From: Gammaproteobacteria bacterium
GTDB taxonomy: Bacteria; Pseudomonadota; Gammaproteobacteria; Steroidobacterales; Woeseiaceae
DNA length: 64,000 nt
NCBI GenBank assembly: GCA_003331585.1
Contig: QOPG01000004.1
Span: forward strand, 25,356 to 89,355
Direction of reading: 5' to 3'
The first letter of the stretch is position 1. Each line of letters begins with the position of its first letter. The translations under genes were made by a program, and so were the position numbers. Below, piece after piece: positions 48,535 to 57,446 of this stretch. Under the pieces are notes generated by a model. The model did no database searches and was not told the origin of the DNA. It worked only from the letters and a program-made list of their open reading frames with translations.

Positions 48535-49470
48535 CTACAATTTTTCGATGACTAATTCAGCTGCAGCCAAATCCTCAAGTGCCGTTCCTACTGATTTAAA
48601 CAATGTTATGTTATCTTCATCTTCTCTTATATTTTTCTTAAACAGTATTAACTCTCTCATATCAGCAAGTATATGGCTTTCATTGATATCGCCATCTTTT
48701 AGGGCTTTAATTAATTCACCAGATTCGCTTAGTGCACCGTTATAGGTATCAACTACAACTCTAGATTTGATAATAGCCTCATTATTAACTTCTCTCATTT
48801 CTGGTGTGAACGCACCAACTAAATCGAGGTGATGTCCAGGTTTAAGCCATTCACCTAATATCAACGCATCCTTACTAAGAGTAGCACAGGATATTACATC
48901 TGCAAGAGAACAGGCTTTTTCTATATTTTCTATTGATAGTATTTCTATATCCAAATCTTTTAGTGAGGAAACTAATTGTTCTGCTTTTTCTTTTCGCCTT
49001 CCCCAAACTAGCACTTTTGAGTAATCTCTTACCTTCATATGCGCTCTGATTAGATGAGGAGCTAGATTTCCCGTACCTATCATCAATAAAGTTTTAGTGT
49101 GGTCTTTAGCAAGATAATCAGCAGCAAGTGCAGACGCACATGCGGTTCTCCTGAGAGTGAGCTCACTTCCATCCATTATAGCCTTTGGTAAACCATCTTT
49201 AGCGCTCATGAGTATGTAGCTAGCATGAACGGCACTAAGATTATTTGCAGTGTTTTCAGGAAAAACTGAAACTATCTTGATACCAATGCTTTCTTCCTGC
49301 TTCCAAGCAGGCATTAATAATAAACTTGACGCTGCATCTTGAGTATTTTTTATCGTATGATTGGTTCTCTCTGGGGCACATGTGTCTTGAGTAAATGCAA
49401 CTCTCAATTTCTCTATCAAATCACCGTAAGGCAAGCACTTTGCGACAGACTCAGCGTTAATTAATCTCAT
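48535..49470 (-). CDS. Ornithine cyclodeaminase / mu-crystallin family protein
   Basis: 311 residues with the NAD(P) fold LLMIGTGNLAPHLIRAHMKV and the family's end motif FKSVGTALEDLAAAEL. The conserved LVGAFTPEMREV holds the acidic active-site neighbourhood. Members include ornithine cyclodeaminase, alanine dehydrogenase, ketimine reductase (mu-crystallin) and opine-type dehydrogenases, so only an imine/amino-acid oxidoreduction or deamination can be claimed. In this cluster it might process an amino acid released by the acylase or a cyclic imine product. It lies 18 bases after the carboxylesterase. Confidence 0.85.
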   Translation of the reverse strand: MRLINAESVAKCLPYGDLIEKLRVAFTQDTCAPERTNHTIKNTQDAASSLLLMPAWKQEESIGIKIVSVFPENTANNLSAVHASYILMSAKDGLPKAIMDGSELTLRRTACASALAADYLAKDHTKTLLMIGTGNLAPHLIRAHMKVRDYSKVLVWGRRKEKAEQLVSSLKDLDIEILSIENIEKACSLADVISCATLSKDALILGEWLKPGHHLDLVGAFTPEMREVNNEAIIKSRVVVDTYNGALSESGELIKALKDGDINESHILADMRELILFKKNIREDEDNITLFKSVGTALEDLAAAELVIEKL

Positions 49471-49488
49471 ACTAAGTGAAGACCATAA

Positions 49489-51276
49489 TTAATTAAGCCC
49501 ATTGCATAAACCACTATTCATAATATTATTATCAATCATCCAATCGGCTTCTGCTGCTTTCTTTAGTAATATACAACGCATGGAATCATCTGGAATGCGG
49601 TTATCGAGCAACAATCTTTCAACTAAAACCTCGTAAGACAGTGCCTCCTTATTCATCCTGACTCCTCCATCTTGAGGAGTATCAATAATTAGAAATTTAT
49701 TTTCATTTTCCAAATTATTCCATGTTTCCCATCGGATTAGATCTCCCCTTCTCCCCTTTGCAGGATCACCGTTATAGGCAAATTCTGCCCAGTAAGACAT
49801 CATGGTTTTTGAGAGCTTTGTTGCTTCATCTATATTTTTTTCATCAAACATAAAATCCTCCAAGCCACCTAACTCCATTCCGCCCAAAATAAATGGTATC
49901 TCAATAGCATGAGCTGCTCCCAGTATCCTAGATAAATCCATTAAAAATATTTTTGGCTCCTCATCCCAATCAAAACGATATCCAAACACTTTATTATTTC
50001 CAATTGATGATAATTCGGACGCTGGTTTATCAACAGCTGCAACTTTCCACCCAGCTGACCCATATTCCGAAGAAATGTCATAGAGATCCTGATCCTTTAT
50101 AAATGTTAATGAAAATCTTTGTGAGGCAAACTCAGGATCAAATGCCAGAAACAGCTTCATCTCATCTCTATTTGTACCGGTTATAATGGGTATATCTCTT
50201 AAGTTTTTTGATTTGAAATTCATTCCATCTAATGGCATGACATATCCATCATTTATTACTTTGTGCATGTAATCCTTTTTATCCAGATTATCGTAATACG
50301 TATTAAGGATTTGTTCTTTTGATTGATTTTTCAAATACGAGTGAATCTCAGAGTCTTGCATTGAATTTTGAAGCAAGATTGCATTCTGACGATTATTTGC
50401 TAACTTATCTGCTACCAGAAGTTGATTAACAATCTCTCTTGAGCTGATCGTGTCATTATATTCATCATTAGCTTCACGATAATTTATAGCATCCTGGATG
50501 GAGGAAGTTTTGGTACTACCACTTTGCGAAATGGCTTTATTAAAGAGTCCCTTAGCTAATGGTGAAAACAACAATGAATATACATTATGCCCACCAGCTG
50601 ACTCTCCGAATATAGTAATATTAGTGGCATCACCTCCAAATAGATCAATGTTATTTTTAATCCACTTGAGTGCAAAAATTTGATCTAGGGTGCCATAATT
50701 TCCTGACCCGTCCTCCAAATTTACTGACATCTCTGAAATACTTGGATGAGCGAACCACCCAAATATTCCTAGACGATAATTAATCGTTACTACAATTACT
50801 CTCTCTGAAGAAACGAGAACACTGGGATCATATAACTTCGATGTACCAATTGTATTCGAACCGCCATGAATCCATAACATAACAGGTAGCTTCTCGTTTT
50901 TATCAATTTTTTTTGGTGCAAATACATTCAAATACAAACAGTCTTCTGAGCCATGCACACTTCCTTCTATAGCTTCTGGGTCGCCGAATGTCGATCCTAT
51001 CTGAGTGCATGCTGGACCATATTCGATGGCTTTTAACAGCCCTCGCCATGGAATTGGCTCTTGTGGAGCTCTCCATCTTAAATCGCCAATTGGGGCTCGC
51101 GCATAAGGGATGCCTAGCCAAGCATGTGATCTATCTTCATGGATATACCCGATTACATCTCCACTCGAGATCGAACGAAATGTTTCATTTGGAATCACTT
51201 TATTTTCATTAATTTGATTGGATACACATCCAGTTATCATGGAAATGAAAATGAAAATAATTGATATATTTTTAAT
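49489..51276 (-). CDS. Type-B carboxylesterase lipoprotein, probable ATT start
   Basis: Alpha/beta hydrolase of the carboxylesterase/cholinesterase family, 595 residues as called. It has GDVIGYIHEDRSHAWLGIPYA at the start of the domain, EDCLYLNVFAP, the oxyanion WIHGGSNTIG, the nucleophile in IFGESAGGHNVYSLL, and the catalytic His region LGAAHAIEIPFILGG. The first ATG (51240) would cut the signal in half. Reading in frame from the ATT at 51276, directly after the stop of the acylase gene, yields KNISIIFIFISMITGC, a complete lipoprotein signal with lipobox. So ATT is probably the start, or one A is missing from an upstream A-run. Confidence 0.85.
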   Translation of the reverse strand: MKNISIIFIFISMITGCVSNQINENKVIPNETFRSISSGDVIGYIHEDRSHAWLGIPYARAPIGDLRWRAPQEPIPWRGLLKAIEYGPACTQIGSTFGDPEAIEGSVHGSEDCLYLNVFAPKKIDKNEKLPVMLWIHGGSNTIGTSKLYDPSVLVSSERVIVVTINYRLGIFGWFAHPSISEMSVNLEDGSGNYGTLDQIFALKWIKNNIDLFGGDATNITIFGESAGGHNVYSLLFSPLAKGLFNKAISQSGSTKTSSIQDAINYREANDEYNDTISSREIVNQLLVADKLANNRQNAILLQNSMQDSEIHSYLKNQSKEQILNTYYDNLDKKDYMHKVINDGYVMPLDGMNFKSKNLRDIPIITGTNRDEMKLFLAFDPEFASQRFSLTFIKDQDLYDISSEYGSAGWKVAAVDKPASELSSIGNNKVFGYRFDWDEEPKIFLMDLSRILGAAHAIEIPFILGGMELGGLEDFMFDEKNIDEATKLSKTMMSYWAEFAYNGDPAKGRRGDLIRWETWNNLENENKFLIIDTPQDGGVRMNKEALSYEVLVERLLLDNRIPDDSMRCILLKKAAEADWMIDNNIMNSGLCNGLN

Positions 51277-53394
51277 CTAGTTTTCATTGAATGGAATTTC
51301 AGTTATTGAGGATGTATTCATTTTAAGTAACTCTTCATCAAAATATGTTGGTTTAAATTTTTCTTCAGCGAATAATTTTACCTGATCTGAATAGTGTGCA
51401 GATGATTTATTCTGTGTCGCACTTCCATACTGATGGATGCTTTCCGTGGTGAGATTATTATCCTTATCCCACTCTACAAAAATGACTAGTCCGTCTCCGG
51501 CAACAGCCTTAAGTGATGAATCTTTTTGAGTTTCCCCATAGATAGCTCTCATCGTATCTGGGCCCCCTTGTACTGCTTGTTTTTTGTCACCTCGGATAAG
51601 AAAATTTACATCTGACCATTCTGGATCTATTCTTTTATAGTGCTTATTTATATTTTTTACACAATCCTTGAAAACCTCAACCACTTCTGGCGGTTGTCTT
51701 TGTTCTTGCTCTGCTAGCCACTCATGGCTGAGAACACAGACGCCAAGTGCAGCACCGCGATTATTATAGTCCGTAGCTAAGTCCCACTGCTTTAGAATTA
51801 GCTGTGCTTTTTGTAATTTTTTATCACGAAATTGGGCACTGAATAATGGTTCTATATATTTATATGATCTTGATTGTTTTGAATATCTATTATCAAACTT
51901 TAATTTTAAAAGATCACCTTTAGAGATTTTGCTCATTCCTTGAACCATCTCAACTGCTCTATATGCCCTATTCGTCATCCTTGTTTGAAGGCCTAATGTA
52001 TTAGAATAATTTTCTCTACTAAGGTTACTCTTATTGCTCGTTACTCTGAATGGATCTTGGTTTGTGCTCACCAACCAACCTGATTCTGGATTAAGAATTA
52101 GTGGAAGAGACTCCATTGGAAGAAATTTATTCCAAATTAATGAACTGTCATCTCCATTTACCGGAAGCGACCAATCTACTGAAATATCTCTTTCTGGGGA
52201 TACAGCATTATGAAAAAATAGAATATTCTTCTCTTTATCGGCGTATATTGCATTAAAAGAAACAATTGATTGTAATGACATCGCAGAGAGCCACTGATCT
52301 AAATTTTTTGATTTATTCATTCGATACCATTGCTCTACTTGTCGAATGTCTCTCATACCGGAAAATCGGACTGCAAATACGCCATCATCATTTTCAAATA
52401 CTGGTCCATGAACAGATTCTCTGAATTGCCTTTTAAAAGTCCATTTTATTGGCCCAAGAATTTTTACAGGTAGCCTAACCAGACTTTCTTTAAATGGAAT
52501 CCATTTTTCATCAAGAAGATATTGATTTTCATTGGCTGAATTGATTTCAAGCTCATAAACATCAGTCAAATCTGGCTTATTTACTGTTAATCCCCAACCT
52601 ATGTTCTCATTGAATCCCACAAAAATAAAAGGCGACCCAGGAAAAGTACCACCCATCATATTCCAACCTTCGTCACTTTTGATATGTGCCTCATACCAAG
52701 CCACCGGGCCATCCAAAGGTTGATGCGAATTAATAACTAATCGCGTACTTTCATCATCAGTTTTGAAAGAAGACACTGCAATTGCATTTGAACCCAAGAT
52801 ATTTTTATAGCCATCGTAAAAACGTGTTTGCAATGAATTTTGATCACTTTTCTGCTGATATCTGCCATCTTGTAATTTTTCAATTTCTGTAACAACTCCA
52901 GAAAAATAAAGGTTTTGTATGACAAATCCTGTTAATACATCTCTGACTGTAATAGGAAATAATGATTTATAATTGTGATTAACATTTATCTCATTCCAAT
53001 AATTTAATCCAGCAACATAACCCTCCAATACCTCTCTGACATCTTCGCTTAAACTGGAGTGATAATTTTCATCAATAAGAGAGTGGATCTTAAGTGCTTT
53101 GATTAAATAATCCGTTACCGCACCCTTAAAACCCTCTTTTAAGCCCATTTGTGCTCGATACAGATACATATTTTCTGCTATATTTTTTATATCATCATCC
53201 GCATGAGCGAATGCGAGACCGAATGCAGCATCTTCATCTCTTTTTCCATATACATGGGGGACACCCCAGATATCCCTTGTGATCGTTGCTTGATAGGAGA
53301 GACTATTTTTTAGAATCGAGCCTTGGGAATATTCAGCCATAACCACATTACTAAAAGTAAGAAGAAACAAAATGACAGTTGCAATATTTTTCAA
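51277..53394 (-). CDS. Exported S45 acylase (penicillin/AHL acylase family)
   Basis: Ntn-hydrolase precursor of 705 residues. The signal peptide MKNIATVILFLLTFSNVVMA sends it to the periplasm. The alpha chain holds RDIWGVPHVYGKRDEDAAFGLAFAHADDD, and autocleavage before Ser202 in ILGSNAIAVSS would release the beta chain with its N-terminal nucleophile; GSPFIFVGFNENIGWGLTV supplies the oxyanion/NEN-type residues. Relatives such as PvdQ and QuiP cleave amide-linked acyl chains from homoserine lactones or siderophore precursors. An N-acyl-amino acid or other acylamide is a reasonable substrate class. Stop immediately precedes the esterase reading frame. Confidence 0.92.
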   Translation of the reverse strand: MKNIATVILFLLTFSNVVMAEYSQGSILKNSLSYQATITRDIWGVPHVYGKRDEDAAFGLAFAHADDDIKNIAENMYLYRAQMGLKEGFKGAVTDYLIKALKIHSLIDENYHSSLSEDVREVLEGYVAGLNYWNEINVNHNYKSLFPITVRDVLTGFVIQNLYFSGVVTEIEKLQDGRYQQKSDQNSLQTRFYDGYKNILGSNAIAVSSFKTDDESTRLVINSHQPLDGPVAWYEAHIKSDEGWNMMGGTFPGSPFIFVGFNENIGWGLTVNKPDLTDVYELEINSANENQYLLDEKWIPFKESLVRLPVKILGPIKWTFKRQFRESVHGPVFENDDGVFAVRFSGMRDIRQVEQWYRMNKSKNLDQWLSAMSLQSIVSFNAIYADKEKNILFFHNAVSPERDISVDWSLPVNGDDSSLIWNKFLPMESLPLILNPESGWLVSTNQDPFRVTSNKSNLSRENYSNTLGLQTRMTNRAYRAVEMVQGMSKISKGDLLKLKFDNRYSKQSRSYKYIEPLFSAQFRDKKLQKAQLILKQWDLATDYNNRGAALGVCVLSHEWLAEQEQRQPPEVVEVFKDCVKNINKHYKRIDPEWSDVNFLIRGDKKQAVQGGPDTMRAIYGETQKDSSLKAVAGDGLVIFVEWDKDNNLTTESIHQYGSATQNKSSAHYSDQVKLFAEEKFKPTYFDEELLKMNTSSITEIPFNEN

Positions 53395-53419
53395 AACTTA
53401 ATCCTCAAAAATCAGAAAT

Positions 53420-54613
53420 TTACTGTTGCATCTGCCACCAAGCATCCGGTTTCAATCTTTTTGGTATGCCTCGTTTTTTTTCCCACCAAAGCGCAACTGG
53501 TTGAAGAAAGCTGGTTGCTATCTTCCAGAATATTTTTCCTCTAAAAGAATTGAAATCCCGATTAAAAGGACAAACCCTCATACATATTGCACAATCGGTC
53601 CTTAACTTAGTCCAATAGTCAAAACATTTCTCACAATTAGCAGACCATTTTTTAACGCCTTTAATTGTTGATCTATTGATCACATTATATGAGGGAGGAC
53701 CTTTGGGGAGCGCTTTTGGTGGACAGGCATCTGCACATTTTGTGCATTTATTACAGTATTCCGTAATTCCATGATGTTTTGGTTTATCGTGATGAAGAGG
53801 GAGTGTTGTAAAAATTTTAGAAAATCTTACTCGAGGTCCAAACTCAGGTGTTATAACCATTTGATGGCGACCATATTCGCCTAAACCAGCTTGAATAGCA
53901 TATGGAATAACTAAAGCGGTATCATTCATAGATCCAAGAGCTTCGTACCCTAATGACCTGATGTACGTTGTCATTTGAGTCACAATTGCGGCTTCTCTTG
54001 AATATTCGAAGCCAGCTGCGGAGCTGGCCAGAGCGGATGGATATGTATCAACTAACCCTTTATCCATTGCATGTCCCATAACAATTACTGAAGTAAAATT
54101 GCCAGGAAGTTTATTGCTAACCGGTTTAAATTCTAGCGTGTTAACTTTTTTTGAATAATGCCAGCGTTTATCAATTGGTGTTATACCAATTAAGTCAGCG
54201 CCAAATAATTTTGCAATTTTCTTGAATTCAATGGTAAAACTTTTTTGATCATCAATTTTTATTTTTTCGTCAGCAATTAGAGAATCGTTCTCCATCCAGG
54301 ATTGAAAGCCCTCTCGATTTCCTTTGTGTGCATTCCTATCCGAAAATGTATCAGATAATGCCCACGATGCATTTCTCAAAGCAAAATCTTTTTGCTTAAA
54401 TCCCACTGCTCTTTTACCTTTTGGTTGCACACGGTGACTTTCAAAGAAAGCATCGCTCTGTTTATTACGAACCGAATCATCCCAAAACGCACGAGAAAAA
54501 ATATCATTGATTTGATTAAAACGCTCAAAGTCATCAGAGATTTTAAATCTGCTCTTTTCATCTGAAATCATTTTAGTATTCGTGTTTTGTTTTTCATTCA
54601 TTGTTAAACTCAT
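53420..54613 (-). CDS. Reductive-dehalogenase-like corrinoid iron-sulfur protein
   Basis: 397 residues without a Tat signal, so cytoplasmic. The RdhA corrinoid-binding core is recognisable: SVIVMGHAMDKG, SAAGFEYSREAAIVTQM, AIQAGLGEYGRHQMVITPEF and GPRVRFSKIFTTLPL. Two ferredoxin-type clusters follow: Cys287-290-293-297 (CNKCTKCADACP) and Cys330-341-344-348 (ending CAICMRVCP). The relatives are respiratory and catabolic dehalogenases and the queuosine enzyme QueG; the GLGEYGR and GPRVR motifs fit RdhA, not QueG. Unlike BhbA-type enzymes it has no fused reductase. First gene of the nine-gene run, 25 bases before the acylase; halogen removal is inferred. Confidence 0.85.
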   Translation of the reverse strand: MSLTMNEKQNTNTKMISDEKSRFKISDDFERFNQINDIFSRAFWDDSVRNKQSDAFFESHRVQPKGKRAVGFKQKDFALRNASWALSDTFSDRNAHKGNREGFQSWMENDSLIADEKIKIDDQKSFTIEFKKIAKLFGADLIGITPIDKRWHYSKKVNTLEFKPVSNKLPGNFTSVIVMGHAMDKGLVDTYPSALASSAAGFEYSREAAIVTQMTTYIRSLGYEALGSMNDTALVIPYAIQAGLGEYGRHQMVITPEFGPRVRFSKIFTTLPLHHDKPKHHGITEYCNKCTKCADACPPKALPKGPPSYNVINRSTIKGVKKWSANCEKCFDYWTKLRTDCAICMRVCPFNRDFNSFRGKIFWKIATSFLQPVALWWEKKRGIPKRLKPDAWWQMQQ

Positions 54614-54789
54614 TCTAAGCGTTTAGTCAATTACTTAAGAGTAACATGAAATTCATATCCTTTTATTCATAGACGATTACATATGTATTTTATCGGAAAA
54701 TAAATTGCCCTAAATATCCAATTTTTATTATATTTGTAATTTACTTTACAATTATTCTAAAAGTCAGGGCGAATAAACATTGGAAAAAT

Positions 54790-55803
54790 ATGTTAGAAAA
54801 ATTTGATCGATATCCATTAACATTTGGTCCTTCTGCTATAGAGAGACTTGAAAATCTGTCGTCTCATCTTGGTGGAAATGTCAATTTGTTCGCAAAAAGG
54901 GAAGACTGCAACTCTGGTCTGGCATGCGGTGGAAATAAAATCAGAAAACTTGAATATATTATTCCAGATGCCATTGCTTCAGGTGCTGACACCCTAGTAT
55001 CAATCGGAGGAATCCAATCTAATCATACTCGTCAGGTTGCCGCTGTCGCAGCAAAAATCGGCATGAAATGTCATTTAGTCCAAGAAAAATGGGTGCCTTA
55101 TGAAGACTCTGTCTATGACAAAGTTGGTAATATCATGATGAGCCGTTTAATGGATGCTAATGTGGAGTTAGTTAATGAGGGTTTTGATATTGGAATTCGT
55201 GAAAGCTGGGTGCGAGCAATCGAGGAAGTCAAAACAAATGGTGGCAAACCATATCCTATTCCTGCAGGTGCTTCAGTACATAAATTTGGCGGACTCGGGT
55301 ATGTTGGTTTTGCTGAAGAAGTTAGGCGTCAAGAGCAAGAAATGAAAATCAAATTTGATTTTATTATTGTCTGCACAGTAACAGGATCAACTCATGCTGG
55401 AATGGTTGTAGGATTTGCAAAAGACAACCGTCAAAAGAACGTCATAGGTATTGATGCATCCTTCACACCAAAAAAAACAAAAAATCAGGTGTTAAAAATA
55501 GCCCAAGATACTGCTGAACTAATTGAGTTTAATCAAAACATAATAAAAAATGATATCGTTCTCATGGAGGATTATGCTTATCCAGATTATGGTGTTCCTT
55601 CAAATGAGACCAATGAAGCAATCAGGTTGTGCGCAAGACTTGAAGGCATGATTACTGATCCAGTTTATGAAGGAAAATCAATGCAAGGTCTAATAGATCT
55701 TGTTACGAATAATCACTTTCCCAAAGGATCAAACATACTTTATGTTCATCTTGGAGGCGTTCCAGCAATAAATGGGTATCACCAAATATACGGCGATGGT
55801 TAA
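54790..55803 (+). CDS. acdS: 1-aminocyclopropane-1-carboxylate deaminase
   Basis: PLP enzyme opening ACC to 2-oxobutanoate and ammonia, 337 residues. It runs closely parallel to the Pseudomonas enzyme from [10 protein letters not shown] onward ([40 protein letters not shown]). The residues that separate true ACC deaminases from D-cysteine desulfhydrases are kept: PLP Lys50, nucleophile Ser77, Tyr293, Glu294 and Leu321, each one position below the Pseudomonas numbering. It diverges across 176 bases from the reductive-dehalogenase-like gene, so the two may share regulation. ACC deaminase is best known from plant-associated bacteria. Confidence 0.93.
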   Translation: MLEKFDRYPLTFGPSAIERLENLSSHLGGNVNLFAKREDCNSGLACGGNKIRKLEYIIPDAIASGADTLVSIGGIQSNHTRQVAAVAAKIGMKCHLVQEKWVPYEDSVYDKVGNIMMSRLMDANVELVNEGFDIGIRESWVRAIEEVKTNGGKPYPIPAGASVHKFGGLGYVGFAEEVRRQEQEMKIKFDFIIVCTVTGSTHAGMVVGFAKDNRQKNVIGIDASFTPKKTKNQVLKIAQDTAELIEFNQNIIKNDIVLMEDYAYPDYGVPSNETNEAIRLCARLEGMITDPVYEGKSMQGLIDLVTNNHFPKGSNILYVHLGGVPAINGYHQIYGDG

Positions 55804-55815
55804 TTATTTAAATTT

Positions 55816-56196
55816 TTACCCAAGATGATAAAAACATAATTTATTACCGTCCAAATCTCTAGCATAGGCTCCATAGAACGTATCCATTCTCTGGCCTGGT
55901 GCACCTTCATCAGAACCGCCAATAGACATCGCTTTGGCATGCATTGAGTCTACCTGTTCTTTTGAATCCATTGGAAAAGAGACCATCACGCCATTACCAA
56001 CAGTTGCGTCATTACCATTTTCAGGCTTGATTACTGCGAAGGCAGATTGACCCCCCTCAATTTGATAAAAATATCCTCGAGGTCCAGGACTAAAACCACT
56101 CACATTCAAGTCCTCAAAAAGCTCATTATAGAAACCCTTTGCTCTCTCTAAGTCATTGGTTCCAACACTAACATAACCAACTAATTTTCCATTCAT
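55816..56196 (-). CDS. VOC-superfamily (glyoxalase/bleomycin-resistance fold) protein
   Basis: 126 residues with the paired beta-alpha-beta-beta-beta modules of the vicinal-oxygen-chelate fold: GYVSVGTNDLERAKGFYNELF at the start and FYGAYARDLDGNKLCFYH at the end. No specific substrate can be given; members include glyoxalases, dioxygenases and drug-binding proteins. It converges on acdS with a 12-base gap. Confidence 0.85.
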   Translation of the reverse strand: MNGKLVGYVSVGTNDLERAKGFYNELFEDLNVSGFSPGPRGYFYQIEGGQSAFAVIKPENGNDATVGNGVMVSFPMDSKEQVDSMHAKAMSIGGSDEGAPGQRMDTFYGAYARDLDGNKLCFYHLG

Positions 56197-56274
56197 TTTG
56201 CACTCCTTAATGTTCTTGAATTATCTAATTATAACTGTATTCACCTTATGAATATTATTTTAATTCAACTTTTT

Positions 56275-56472
56275 TTATCTAAAGAAGTTAAAGATAATTG
56301 ACAGAATTATGCTGATCAGTATGCATGTAATTATTGGAAAAGCGAATGAATATTTTTCTGTTTGAATGAAAATATCACCAGGTAATCTTCCAAATGGCAA
56401 TTTTTTAAAAAATGGAAAAAAAATACCTACCAATAAAAATATTGCCCCAATGATTAGAAAAAGTTTTTGCAT
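56275..56472 (-). CDS. DUF2905 small membrane protein
   Basis: 65 residues with two hydrophobic helices separated by FKKLPFGRLPGDIFIQ, the characteristic GxLPGDI loop of the DUF2905 family, then SFAFPIITCILISIILSIIF. Function unknown. It follows the cytidylyltransferase-like gene by 13 bases on the same strand. Confidence 0.85.
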   Translation of the reverse strand: MQKLFLIIGAIFLLVGIFFPFFKKLPFGRLPGDIFIQTEKYSFAFPIITCILISIILSIIFNFFR

Positions 56473-56485
56473 TACTTAGATCAAC

Positions 56486-56887
56486 TTAATTAATAGTTTC
56501 AGCAATGAGTTTTTTAAATTTAGTCGTACTCCATCCATGGGATCTATCAAGATAATGAATCGAAATATTAAGGTCTTTCCCAGTGAAATCTTTATTTTTG
56601 TAATCATCCCCCAAAAAACGAATATCAATTTTTCTATTCTTTATTAAATCATAAAGATCAGATTCAGTTTTGTAAGTCACAATCTCTTGTATTTGATTAA
56701 AAGATGACAATAATTTTTTTCTTTCCTCAAGAGTATGAATGGGTTTTAATTTTTCTTTTCTTTCAATTGATGGGTCGTCGTGAAGAAAACAAATAAGGTG
56801 ATCGCAGTTGTCCGCACATTCGTTAAACATATAGATATAGCCCATATGTATAACATCAAAATTTCCAGCGATCATTCCTATTTTCAT
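56486..56887 (-). CDS. Cytidylyltransferase-like protein with altered HxGH motif
   Basis: 133 residues of the nucleotidyltransferase superfamily, TagD/glycerol-3-phosphate cytidylyltransferase branch: GNFDVIHMGYIYMFNEC at the N-terminus, LEERKKLLSSF in the middle and RSHGWSTTKFKKLI at the C-terminus (family ISTT motif). The nucleotide-binding HxGH reads HMGY, with Tyr for the second His, which normally stabilises the transition state. Activity may be reduced or altered. Length matches the family. Confidence 0.78.
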   Translation of the reverse strand: MKIGMIAGNFDVIHMGYIYMFNECADNCDHLICFLHDDPSIERKEKLKPIHTLEERKKLLSSFNQIQEIVTYKTESDLYDLIKNRKIDIRFLGDDYKNKDFTGKDLNISIHYLDRSHGWSTTKFKKLIAETIN

Positions 56888-56902
56888 AATTACATTTGAT
56901 AT

Positions 56903-57370
56903 TTATTTAAAATACTCTTCCCTAACATACCCAACTCTTGAGGTCTTAAAATGCTTCAAAGGTATATTAAGGACATTAATTGCATCAATAACATCTTGAG
57001 AAACATTGCCATATATCTCAATAGAGAAACCATCGCCAAGTTCAGCGTGTTTTGTGACATATTCACCAACAGGAGGATTAGCATTGTGCTTTAGAAAAGC
57101 CTCGCTGTTTTTGTATATTTCAGTCCATGTATAGGCAAGAGGATCAGTTGGGTCAGCATCAAAATTATGAAATAGCATCCCAGGTTCACTCGCTTCAACA
57201 GCTTTATCAACCTCATCTGCAATACTTAGATAATTCTCAACCATTCCTTCTTTGATCTGTATTCTTGCTATAAGAATAAATGGATTAAGACCATCTGTGG
57301 CAACTGAATCGTCAGCTAATGCAAGTGGACAAATAATTGAGAGAGAGAATAATAAAAATAAATATTTCAT
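56903..57370 (-). CDS. Exported ABM-like (dimeric alpha-beta barrel) protein
   Basis: 155 residues from ATG 57370, chosen because MKYLFLLFSLSIICPLALA then forms a standard signal peptide; an ATG six codons upstream gives a less natural leader. The mature part has NPFILIARIQIKEGMVENYLS and EASEPGMLFHNFDAD, the pattern of antibiotic-biosynthesis-monooxygenase-type barrels, followed by a roughly 50-residue extension. Periplasmic; function unknown. Confidence 0.75.
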   Translation of the reverse strand: MKYLFLLFSLSIICPLALADDSVATDGLNPFILIARIQIKEGMVENYLSIADEVDKAVEASEPGMLFHNFDADPTDPLAYTWTEIYKNSEAFLKHNANPPVGEYVTKHAELGDGFSIEIYGNVSQDVIDAINVLNIPLKHFKTSRVGYVREEYFK

Positions 57371-57446
57371 GTCTGTTGCCTGTGTCATTATGTTTAATCA
57401 CTCATATTACACAACATTTTATATGGAAAAATTAAAAAGATGGTAA

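Noticed and set aside
53420..54613. Epoxyqueuosine reductase QueG as the identity of the RdhA-like protein
   Set aside because: QueG has the GWIGKNTLLI-type motif; this protein has GLGEYGR and GPRVR with RdhA-type cysteine spacing.
54790..55803. D-cysteine desulfhydrase
   Set aside because: The discriminating Glu294 and Leu321 positions match ACC deaminase.
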